NCBI GenBank assembly: GCA_030848705.1
Contig: CM061243.1
Coordinates: 113,856,674-113,920,673 of the forward strand
From: Heracleum sosnowskyi
Lineage: Eukaryota; Streptophyta; Magnoliopsida; Apiales; Apiaceae
DNA: 64,000 nt
Reading direction: 5' to 3'
Position 1 is the first letter of the stretch. Every line of letters starts with the position of its first letter. Shown piece after piece: positions 55,955 to 64,000 of the stretch. The position numbers were made by a program, and so were the translations under genes. The notes beneath the pieces were generated by a model. It saw nothing but the letters and a program-made list of their open reading frames with translations, made no database searches and had not been told where the DNA came from.

Positions 55955-56456
55955 TGTTAGGCCGAATACACAATATAATCAAGTATATATGAGAATAACA
56001 ATAATCAAGTACTCTGTTTATAACTCAATAAACTGTAATTGTATTAACAGCTTCTCTCTTTATGATGTTAAAGAATCACAAAGAGCTTCTAGGTTACAAA
56101 GAATAATATTCAATGAACGTATCCCTTCTAGGGATAACCTATCTGTGTTTATATAGTACACAGCTACATACAATCAATCCTTCTCTAATTGATATTCCTA
56201 TAAATTAGCTATACAATTTATATCAATTAAGGATTGCTTCTTATCTTCTAACTCGTTTCCTTAGCTGCATCAATATACCTTGCTTCTTTCCATCTTCAAG
56301 ATATATTGCTTCTAGAATCTTCAATGTAAGCACCGACAGCTAAGTCAACTTTCACCTTGTCAGAGTTTAACAAACTCTGACCGGCTTCTTCATAAACTCT
56401 GATAAACACCTGTTGCTTAAACACTGATGAACAAACATTAGCAATTATATTTAACA
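55955..56456 (-). repeat. Sirevirus 5' LTR (502 bp)
   Basis: Same length and, by eye, same sequence as the 3' LTR. In the transcribed direction the inverted AAACTCTG arms (56359-56381) lie about 75-100 bases into U3, well upstream of the TATA box. Confidence 0.97.
56147..56156 (-). promoter_or_regulatory. Sirevirus LTR TATA box
   Basis: The minus strand reads CTATATAAAC about 300 bases into the LTR. Transcription should start about 30 bases further on. Its counterpart in the 3' LTR is at 44805-44814. Confidence 0.7.
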
Positions 56457-56674
56457 CTTAGCATAGTGGTTAAGACATGAAATTGCTAAAATGAAGTTAA
56501 GGGTTCGATTCTTAATGAGAACACAAATTAATTAATTTTTAGCATAACTTATAGAAAGTGGCATTTTTGTGATTTTTCAACAAATAAGGGTAAAATTGTA
56601 ATTTCACAGCCATTTTTTGGGCTCAATTTGCCCTTAGACGCCATTTAATATATATAAGTAGATAGATAGATTTA

Positions 56675-56709
<35 letters not shown>

Positions 56710-56989
56710 ACGTAAATAAAAAATACAAATTTATATAAATAATATGGACCAATATTTTATTTACTCAAAGGTTCAAAATAAATAAAAAAAGAATATAGAA
56801 TTAGAGAAAATAATGCGACTTATCTAATAAAATCTTTAAATTAAACTCAAAAAGCAAATTTGCATAGTGGTTAGGCTTTGGACTTCTTAGAAGGAGGTTG
56901 GAGGTTCGATTCTCTACAATAACAAATATTAACATATTTTTGCATAATAATATAACAATGGTATTTTTGTTATTTTTCAAAAAATAGGG

Positions 56990-57496
56990 TGATATGGGCT
57001 AAAAATAACCCTAGATATGTAATTAATGATATATTAATTAGACCTAGTTCGGTCCAAGAATTAGGCCCGATAAAAAGGCCCGAAACCCTAATCATTTATT
57101 AATTTCGTAATTAATAAATAAGGGAAATTACCAGCTCATTAAATGAGTCCAAAGCATATTAAACTCTTCAAGAATCAGCAATCAAGACACACAAACCAAC
57201 TAAGAGTCAGTCTCCTACAAAATAGGATTCACAATCCTGATCTAAGAAGGTGACTTGGCCCCCAAGTCACCTAATTCTATTCTAAATGCAAGGCTCCTGA
57301 CGCCTATATAAGGACCCTGATCCTACAATCAGAACTACGTTTTTTGGCTTGATTCTCTACATAACAGAGATACGTAGGCATCTTGTGAGGACCTGTTTAG
57401 TCACGAACCACGAGAGCAGCCATAAAGACACGATTGTCCACCATCATTCATTGAATACAGCCGTCAACATCTAAATCTACATTTCATTCCATAACA
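56990..57496 (+). repeat. Tat-like 5' LTR (507 bp)
   Basis: Begins TGATATGGGCTAAAAATAAC and ends TTCCATAACA. Contains a TATA box CCTATATAAG at 57303-57312, and inverted GGTGACTTGG / CCAAGTCACC arms at 57250-57271. Confidence 0.97.
57303..57312 (+). promoter_or_regulatory. Tat-like LTR TATA box
   Basis: CCTATATAAGG about 315 bases into the LTR, with an RNA start expected at about 57340. Confidence 0.7.
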
Positions 57497-57515
57497 TTTG
57501 GCGCCGTCTGTGGGA
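57497..57515 (+). other. Tat-like primer binding site
   Basis: The sequence after the LTR starts TTTGGCGCCGTCTGTGGG. TGGCGCCGT- primer sites are usual in Tat/Athila elements. Confidence 0.75.
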
Positions 57516-57529
57516 AGACGACATCAACC

Positions 57530-59386
57530 ATGGCTAGAACACGAAGAACAGCAACCGCTACTGAATCAACTGTCACCACCACTGTTCCAACCACCACGGA
57601 ATCAGGGTCGTTACCCCTCACGACAGTGGTTTCTCAACCACTAGGGACGTTTCCCATCACCACAGAGGTGGTGTCTCAACCACAAGGGATGAATCCCCAA
57701 GCTTCCATACCTCAGAACGAGACGAACCCTCTTCAGATGGTTGTCTCGCCCCTCGACCATAACCTTCCCCATGGAGCACAGATCTCCAACCCGTGCTTCC
57801 TATGAGCACAAATCCAGCATATGGACTGCCCAACTATCCCCCTGAAGCCGGAAGGAGTGGCCATGCCCCATACGAACCAACCTACATTCGAGGATTGGGA
57901 CCCATCCCTGAAGGAAGATACTTGGATTATTCTGGGCCCTACTCTGAAGACAACTCGTCTGATGAAGGACGAGATCGAGCACCCAGAAGAAGAAGAGCCA
58001 GCAAAGAGCCCCTTGGAAGAAGGAATCGGGGGGCAACTACAAGGGCACCTATGACTGCCATGGAAAGGATAAGGGCTCATGAGGCCGAGATCCAGAAACT
58101 AAAGAAAAACATGGAGATAGAGCAACAAAGGAGGCAGACTCAGCCTTCGAACCAAGGGGCAGGAGATGTCCCCCTAATTGATTTAGGAACACCTTCAAGG
58201 AGGCAAGAAGGAGCTAGGGCTCCAAGGACGGAGATTCCCAGGTCAGATCCCCGTGTTTTGACACAGCTGGGTGACCCAGACGATCCTATTCCACCTTTTA
58301 CTGAAGAGGTAATGGACGCTCATGTATCAAGGAAATTTAAGATGCCTACTATCAAGGCATATGACGGAACGGGTGATCCCGCAACCCATGTGAGGACTTT
58401 TTCGAATGCACTGTTGCTGCAACCAGTCACTGATGCTCTTAAATGTAGAGCGTTTCCTCAAACCCTGGCTGACATGGCCCAAAGATGGTATAACCGCTTG
58501 CCGCCCAACTCTATCAGTTGTTTCAGAGATTTGAGCACGGCCTTCATCAGTCAGTTCATTAGTGGACGGGTACATGAAAAAAAGCTCTGCTTCACTCATG
58601 AACTTAACTCAAGGAAAGAATGAGACGTTGAGAGATTACCTCAAACGTTTCACCAAGGAGACATTAAACATACTTGATCTAGATAACAAGGTAGCTATGA
58701 TAGCCCTTCAACAAGGAACCACAGATGTCTTTTTCAAGATGTCATTGGCTAAACACCCCCCTGAGAGCATGACTGAGCTCCAACAAAGGGTTGGAAAGTA
58801 CATCAAAGCTGAGGAAAGCATGAAGAAAATTGACACAGGTGGTGAAAATAATGGTGGCTCGAATAAGCGAAAGACGGAGCAAGAGTATGATGTCAAGGAC
58901 AAATATCCTCGTACGACTAGAGACTCTGATTCAGACACGAAATTTACCGAATATGCAAGGTTGAATGCTCCAAGGAGTCAAATCCTCTTTGACATTGAGA
59001 AAGATAGGGACTTTCGATGGCCGAAGCCACTAAGGGGAGATCCTGAGAAGCGAAACAAGAACAAGTACTGTAGGTACCATAAAGACTCGGGCCATGATAC
59101 TGATGATTGTAGGCAAATCAAGGATGAGATCGAGTTCTTAATCCGAAAAGGAAAACTCGATAAGTTCACTAAGGATGGGAATCGAGGAAATCAGCATGGA
59201 AACTATGAAAGGAAAAATTATGATACGAGGGACGACGACCAAGATCATAATCCTAAGCCCCGAGGGCCTGTTATCAATATGATATATGGAGGACCAGCTG
59301 CTACGTTAAGGCCTAATAGAGTCGGGGGGCAGGTTCTCCCAATCGAGGTTATGGATTCAAGAGATGACGAAGAAATAAGGGACTGA
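57530..59386 (+). pseudogene. gag: Tat-like gag, broken by two frameshifts
   Basis: Three overlapping frames (57530-57805, 57793-58623, 58562-59386) together cover a Gypsy gag. They show the Thr/Pro-rich N-terminus MARTRRTATATEST, then FKMPTIKAYDGTGDPATHV, FPQTLADMAQRWYNRLPPNSI and FISGRVHEK; a third frame continues SSASLMNLTQGKNETLRDYL and EFLIRKGKLDKF. The second break sits in a run of seven A at about 58576, where one base fewer would restore the frame. The usual CCHC box is replaced by YCRYHKDSGHDTDDC, as in Tat-type gags. It cannot make a full gag. Confidence 0.88.
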
Positions 59387-59770
59387 GATGCCAGGAACAT
59401 GGCATGCCCCAAATTTGAAAGTTTATTATGTTTAATTGTTTCCTAATAGTACAAGTAACAATAAGGTCGACGAAACCATTATGAGCTTTTCAGCTCTTAA
59501 TAGGAAGTAAAGCACTATGTAAGGGTTGAACCCTCTTTTTTAAAGAAAATATTCAAGTTCTTTTTCACTATTTTATTACTTATCTGTGTTTGAGCATTTC
59601 CTTATCGTTTTGTTAAAGAGCAAGTTGTACCAATAGCATTTGATTAAAGTGCCAGCCCATTCAAGAGGCCAAGTACTAGGAATTGCCTTACAAAAGATAA
59701 GTTAAATAAATATAAGTGAGCAAACAAAACAGATATAACATAAATAACATGCATGGATAGAAGATCCCGA
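59387..59770 (+). other. duplicated integrase tail and 3' UTR fragment inside the Tat-like element
   Basis: At 59385 the alternative frame reads EMPGTWHAPNLKVYYV and stops, a close copy of the integrase end at 61757-61807 (EVPKTWHASNLKVDYV). The following sequence (AGTACAAGTAACAATAAGGT, ATGAGCTTTTCAGC, GGGTTGAACCC) parallels the true 3' UTR after 61808. It occupies the place of protease and RT. Confidence 0.8.
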
Positions 59771-61807
59771 AGGATCAAAGAGTTATGTTACCAGCTCAAC
59801 TAGAAGCCTTTGAGGCCCTGAAGAAATACATGGCTGAAAGAATTGAAAGTGCAGAAGCCCGTCTACTATGTGAGTAAGATTCTTCATGGGGCAGAAATAA
59901 ACTACTCTACCATAGAGAAGTTTGCCTTAGCCTTGATAATGGCCTCAAGAAAGCTACGCCCATACTTCCAGGCTCACAAGATAGAGGTCTTGACTGATCA
60001 ACCTTTAAGAAACATCTTGCATAACCCTCAAGTTAGTGGAAGATTGATCAAATGGGCCATTGAATTGGGCGAATTCGACATCAAGTATAAGCCTCGAACG
60101 GCCATAAAAGCTCAAGCACTTGCTGACTTCATGGTTGAATGTACCATTGACAACCAAGAAGTCGGGGGGGGGGGCAGGAAACAATAATGGAAGACAAGGA
60201 AGTTGGAGACATAATGTTGGGTGCTCTATTTTGATGGAGCATCAAAAACAAAATCAAGCGGAGCCGGTTTAGTGCTACAAAGCCCTGATGGATTCATCAT
60301 AGAGTATGCACTAAAACTTGACTTTCCAACGACAAATAATGAGGCCAGAGATGAAGTCATGGCCAAGTACTTGAAACTTGTCAAGGCCATCATGACTCAG
60401 TTCGACGAATGCTATGTAGAGCACATTCCAAGGGAAGAAAATGTGAAGGCTGATGCCTTGTCTAAATTTGCTTCTTCCGAAATTGAAAACAATGCAAGGA
60501 GTGTATACTTCCAAGTCCTGAGGACCCCAAGCATCAACGGAAAGTCGGTAGCACCCATTGATGTCGCTAGTTGTTGGATATATCCCATCAAGGCTCATCT
60601 GGAAACTGGGTGGTTACCCAATGACACTTTAGAAGCACGAAAGCTATACGTCAGAGCACTAAGGTATACCCTGATTGAGGGAATCCTGTACAAAAAGTCT
60701 TTCATCATTCCATATCTGAAATGTTTGAAACCTCAAGAGGCAGAATTAGCCCTGAAGGAAGTACATGAAGGAATTTGTGGGCAGCACTTGGGGGGCAGAG
60801 CCCTTGCCCATAAAATCACTCGTCTAGGTTTCTATTGGCCAAACACACTTGCTAATGATAAAAGCTATGTAAAGAAATGTGAACGGTGCCAGAAGCATGC
60901 ACCAATGGTTAGGCAACCACCAGAGATGATGACGTCCTTTAACTCACCCATCCCTTTTGCCATGTGGGGAATGGATATACTTGGGCCATTTCCAAAGGCA
61001 AGTGCTCAAAGAAAGTTCTTGATAGTGGCAATTGACTACTTCACCAAGTGGATTGAGGCTAAGCCATTAGCCAAGATAACCACCAAGCAAGTGATGCAAT
61101 TCTTCTGGGAAAATGTGATATGCAGGTATGGAATTCCCCGAGTCCTTGTCACGGACAATGGAACTCAATTCAACAATGATGAGTTCAAGAAATATTGTGA
61201 AGAGAATGATATCCAATTACGCTTCACTCCTGTTGCTCATCCTCAAACAAATGGGCAAGCTGGGGTTGCAAATCGAATTATCCTAGATGGACTAAAGAAA
61301 AGAGTTTAACACTCCAGAAACACTTGGGCAGACAAATTGCTCCCCATACTTTGGGCATATCGTAATACCTGTAAAGTCACCACTGGAGCAACCCCATTTC
61401 TGCTGGTATATAGGGCAGAAGCAATGGTTCCAGTAGAGATTACCCACACGTCTCCAAGAGTTGAGGATTACGAACCAGAGACAAATGGAGAAGGCTTGAG
61501 GCTAGCTTTAGATCTAATTGATGAAGTTAGAGACGAGGCAAATGCCAAGATAGTTCAGCATCAGAAACGAGCATCTTTCTATTACAACCTAAGGGTTAAA
61601 GAGAGATTCTTCCGTCAAGGAGACTTAGTCCTCCGAAAGATTGAGGCATCCGGAGTTGGACAAAAAGGCAAGTTGGCCCCAAATTGGGAAGGACCATATC
61701 ACGTTAAGAACGTGTTTGGACGAGGCTCGTAAAAGCTAGAAACCCTCGAAGGGCATGAGGTGCCAAAAACTTGGCATGCCTCAAACTTGAAAGTTGATTA
61801 TGTTTAG
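59771..61807 (+). pseudogene. pol: Tat-like pol remnant: RNase H, second RNase H, integrase
   Basis: 59785-60187 holds the end of the RT connection (AFEALKKYM) joined by a deletion to the RT RNase H (QKPVYYVSKILHGAEINYSTIEK, LTDQPLRNILH), ended by an 11-G run at 60163. 60221-61309 holds the second, Tat-type RNase H (LYFDGASKTKSSGAGLVL) with an internal deletion after TTNNEA. The integrase follows: zinc finger HLGG-CERCQKH, D252 (WGMDILGP), D312 (VTDNGTQF). The expected catalytic Glu is Gly348 (NGQAGVANR). A stop at 61307 and a frameshift precede the C-terminal part (61337-61807: LPILWAYRNTCKVTTG, GDLVLRKI, PNWEGPYHV, then a further frame to TWHASNLKVDYV). No YVDD-type RT core is present. Confidence 0.9.
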
Positions 61808-62309
61808 TGCATCCTCAAAGGATCCGCTAGTAGGACAAGTAGAAATAAGATTCGATGAAATCATGAGCTTCCCAGAAAGCAGATGAAGGATTGAGCCCGT
61901 TTTGACTGGTAGAAACATCCTCAAAAGCTTTGCCAAGACAAACTACAAATTATTGCAAAGGAAAACATACAAAATATGCATGTCAACTACACAAATAGAG
62001 TTGAATACAACGAACCCCGAAGGGTGAAGGGTTGAAACCCCAGAAAATTCGAGGAAGTAGAGCTCAGAACGAGCTCCGATTCGATATACTGGAAGCTCAA
62101 AATTAAAGAAACGAGTGAAATGTTATGTCTATCTTCGTTCATGAAGACCCCTCAATGTGTTTATTACTTTTCATGATCCAATCATGAATAATAAATAAAC
62201 AAAGCATATGTCACAAGCACAAATTAAAACAAAGCCCTAACCCGCGGATCGACCCAAATTTGAATCATTATTTTGCAAAATCATGTATCAGTATACACAC
62301 GACCCAAAT

Positions 62310-62990
62310 TCCTGGTCGAAAAATGTGAGGTCGAAAAAGACCCAAGTTGAACTCGAAGATTTCTGGTCGAATTTACACTTAAAATCAAGGTCGACATGTT
62401 CAACCTCACTCCACTTCCTAGTCGAAAATGAATACTGGGAATGAGATCGAAATAATACTAATTCCTGGTCGAAAATTTGAGGTCGAAAAAGGCCTAAACT
62501 TTCTGGTCGAAGTGTTCGACCTCAACACTGTTCTGATCGAAATTAAGCTATAATTCCTGCTCGAAAATGCAAAGAAATGAGGTCGAAAATTTGAGGTCGA
62601 AAAAGACCTAAATTTTCTGGTCGAACTGATCGACCTCATTCCAGTCCTGGTCGAAAATGACCTAGGATTCCTGGTCGAAAATCCAGGTCGAAATAGCCTG
62701 GATTCCTGGTCGAAAATTCCTGGTCGAATTTATACTAAATTTTCTGATCGAACTGATCGACCTCATTCCAGTCCTGGTCGAAAATGACCTAGGATTCCTG
62801 GTCGAAAATCCAGGTCGAAATAGCCTGGATTCCTGGTCGAAAATTCCTGGTCGAATTTATACTAAAATTCCTGGTCGAACCATTCGACCTCACCCCAGTC
62901 CTGGTCGAAAAAGACCTAGAATCCTGGTCGAAAATGACCTAGAATTCTGGTCGAAAAAACCTCAAAATGAGGTCTAAAAGACCTCAAAAT
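62310..62990 (+). repeat. CCTGGTCGAAA-type short tandem repeats with a 127-bp duplication
   Basis: Dozens of TCCTGGTCGAAAA / GAGGTCGAAAA / TCGACCTCA units are spaced 12-30 bases apart. Within them a 127-bp higher-order unit starting CGAACTGATCGACCTCATTC occurs at 62622 and 62749. TCGACCTCA and GAGGTCGA are inverted, so the RNA can form many small stems. Confidence 0.92.
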
Positions 62991-63002
62991 GAGTTTTAGG
63001 AA

Positions 63003-63165
63003 TAAATGTTAAAAATACCTGTGGGTACATGGAAATTCCTAAAAATATTAGGAATAATTATTAAAAATACCTGTGGGTACATGAAAATTCCTAAAATATT
63101 AGGAATAATTATTAAAAATACCTGTGGGTACATGGAAATTTCTTAAATATTAGGAATATTTCATA
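63003..63165 (+). repeat. three tandem 52-bp repeats
   Basis: TTAAAAATACCTGTGGGTAC plus ATGGAAATTCCTAAA and ATTAGGAATAAT occurs three times (about 63009, 63061, 63113) with few differences. Confidence 0.92.
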
Positions 63166-63352
63166 TAAATGTCAAATTAGCCTCGAATAAGGCAACAATC
63201 GTCGTAAATGTGTAGGTCGCTCCACACTTTGCAATAAGGCGATACTTGTGAAACACTGGTGTAAATAAAGTTCTAGGTAAAGGATAAAAAGACCCCGAAT
63301 CTTGAAAAAGGTCAATATAATTTCTACGAAAACTTGAAAAGTTTTCCTAGAA

Positions 63353-63365
63353 ATTGGGGGGCAAA
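63353..63365 (+). other. Tat-like polypurine tract
   Basis: AATTGGGGGGCAAA lies directly before the 3' LTR. Confidence 0.8.
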
Positions 63366-63872
63366 TGATATGGGCTAAAAATAACCCTAGATATGTAATT
63401 AATGATATATTAATTAGACCTAGTTCGGTCCAAGAATTAGGCCCGATAAAAAGGCCCGAAACCCTAATCATTTATTAATTTCGTAATTAATAAATAAGGG
63501 AAATTACCAGCTCATTAAATGAGTCCAAAGCATATTAAACTCTTCAAGAATCAGCAATCAAGACACACAAACCAACTAGGAGTCAGTCTCCTACAAAATA
63601 GGATTCACAATCCTGATCTAAGAAGGTGACTTGGCCCCCAAGTCACCTAATTCTATTCTAAATGCAAGGCTCCTGACGCCTATATAAGGACCCTGATCCT
63701 ACAATCAGAACTACGTTTTTTGGCTTGATTCTCTACATAACAGAGATACGTAGGCATCTTGTGAGGACCTGTTTAGTCACGAACCACGAGAGCAGCCATA
63801 AAGACACGATTGTCCACCATCATTCATTGAATACAGCCGTCAACATCTAAATCTACATTTCATTCCATAACA
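63366..63872 (+). repeat. Tat-like 3' LTR (507 bp)
   Basis: Same length as the 5' LTR. The only difference seen by eye is AACTAGGAGTC here against AACTAAGAGTC at about 57197. Confidence 0.97.
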
Positions 63873-63954
63873 TAGGGGTAAAATCGTAACTTCACAAGAA
63901 TTAAAATGGCAAACTTTGCCCTTGTGTTGGCCTATTATATATAGTAATAGATTG

Positions 63955-64000
63955 AAACTTCGGCCACCAAAATGCAAAATGAGATTAAGTATGACCAAAA
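63955..64000. mobile_element. start of a further small repeat, cut by the window end
   Basis: CGGCCACCAAAATGCAAAATGAG resembles the end of the foldback element at 42568-42776. Confidence 0.35.

Larger units (their letters stand above)
44613..56456 (-). mobile_element. Copia LTR retrotransposon of the Sirevirus type, 11,844 bp
   Basis: The element is bounded by 502-bp LTRs that look identical, TG...CA ends, and a 5-bp target-site duplication CTTAG (44608-44612, 56457-56461). On the minus strand the order is 5' LTR, tRNA-Met-type PBS, gag, zinc-knuckle frame, protease, integrase, RT, RNase H, about 1.3 kb non-coding, a 1221-residue extra ORF, polypurine tract, 3' LTR. Integrase before RT makes it Copia. 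The size, the initiator-Met PBS and an ORF after pol fit Sireviruses. It is inserted in a pol III-boxed repeat. Very young by its LTRs, but pol carries an in-frame stop and the gag-pol frames are offset, so autonomy is doubtful. Confidence 0.97.
44481..56660 (+). repeat. pol III-boxed repeat unit 1, split by the Sirevirus
   Basis: The pieces 44481-44612 and 56462-56660 form one unit once the Sirevirus and one CTTAG copy are removed. The right piece shows TAGCATAGTGGTTAAGAC (A-box-like) and GGGTTCGATTC (B-box-like), then GTGGCATTTTTGTGATTTTT, and ends GCCCTTAGACGCCATTTAA. Unit 2 follows directly and a reversed copy lies at 13803. Confidence 0.55.
61808..63352 (+). other. Tat-like 3' untranslated region
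   Basis: About 1.5 kb without a reading frame between the integrase and the polypurine tract. It contains the CCTGGTCGAAA block (62310-62990) and a 52-bp triple repeat (63003-63165). Confidence 0.85.
56990..63872 (+). mobile_element. defective Ty3/Gypsy (Tat-like) LTR retrotransposon, 6,883 bp
   Basis: Two 507-bp LTRs with one visible difference, TG...CA ends and target-site duplication TAGGG (56985-56989, 63873-63877). The order is LTR, PBS, gag (frameshifted), integrase-tail and 3'-UTR fragment, RNase H, second RNase H, integrase, long repeat-rich 3' UTR, polypurine tract, LTR. Protease and most of RT are absent. The dual RNase H and a long repeated 3' UTR are features of the Tat/Ogre lineage. 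With so young a pair of LTRs it must have been copied by proteins supplied in trans. Confidence 0.95.
56661..63965 (+). repeat. pol III-boxed repeat unit 2, split by the Tat-like element
   Basis: 56661-56989 and 63878-63965 are one unit (with (TA)n at 56676-56705). The left piece has TTTGCATAGTGGTTAGGC (A-box-like) and GAGGTTCGATTC (B-box-like), then GGTATTTTTGTTATTTTTCA. The right piece has GGGTAAAATCGTAACTTCAC and TTTGCCCTTGTGTTGGC. It parallels unit 1, so the two form a tandem pair. Confidence 0.55.

Noticed and set aside
56866..56925. Possible tRNA gene (TTTGCATAGTGG ... GAGGTTCGATTC)
   Set aside because: Has A- and B-box-like blocks but no acceptor stem or anticodon arm that closes; better seen as SINE-like sequence.
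62310..62990. Regularly spaced short repeats resembling a CRISPR array
   Set aside because: Units are 9-15 bases with variable spacing and lie in a plant retrotransposon UTR.

Overview
This window is nuclear DNA of a dicot plant. The genes have many introns with GT-AG (a few GC-AG) borders, the spacers are AT-rich, and every gene has a clear flowering-plant relative. Two nested LTR retrotransposons fill the right third. The Sirevirus type resembles families I associate with asterids (Apiaceae or Asteraceae), but I cannot name the species from sequence alone.

Left to right on the + strand: the last seven exons of a nucleolar DEAD-box helicase (RH7-like, 450-2530); a 3-ketoacyl-CoA synthase pseudogene scrap (2926-3212); an intronless SBT1.3-like subtilase (4177-6492); a Helitron-like end with a small tandem array; a tandem pair of PTI1-like receptor-like cytoplasmic kinases, of which the left copy (7686-9089) is a decayed pseudokinase and the right copy (11429-13226) is intact, with a LINE RNase H scrap between them; a transposon-rich spacer with two hAT elements and a Helitron (13.8-17.9 kb); a fructokinase (18553-22709); and a DUF662/RAB6-interacting golgin gene (23706-26845). 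On the - strand: an FKBP53-like nucleolar histone chaperone/prolyl isomerase (28250-33291), an HIR3-like SPFH protein (34052-37882), and an 88-residue protein carrying the CDK-inhibitor (KRP/ICK) domain (38728-39090). From memory, SBT1.3, FRK7 and HIR3 lie close together on Arabidopsis chromosome 5, so part of this order may be ancestral.

From 39.4 kb on, the window is almost entirely mobile DNA: a 1.3-kb solo LTR, Helitron and foldback elements, an 11.8-kb Copia/Sirevirus element on the - strand (44613-56456) with identical LTRs, and a 6.9-kb Gypsy/Tat-like element on the + strand (56990-63872) with LTRs that differ at one base. The two LTR elements sit in adjacent units of one short repeat that carries pol III-like boxes. 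The Sirevirus has gag, a second zinc-knuckle frame, pol with one in-frame stop, and an extra 1221-residue ORF downstream of pol. The octamer AAACTCTG occurs about 33 times through its coding, non-coding and LTR parts. The Tat-like element lacks protease and most of RT and has a duplicated integrase tail and 3' UTR inside it, yet its LTRs are young, which suggests it moves with help from another element.

The single-copy genes are unlinked housekeeping or signalling genes and do not form a pathway. The strongest leads are the Sirevirus octamer and its extra ORF, the recombinant Tat-like element, the short CDK-inhibitor protein, and a near-perfect 40-bp hairpin behind the pseudokinase. Exon joins were checked by hand for frame and family fit; nothing was aligned by computer.
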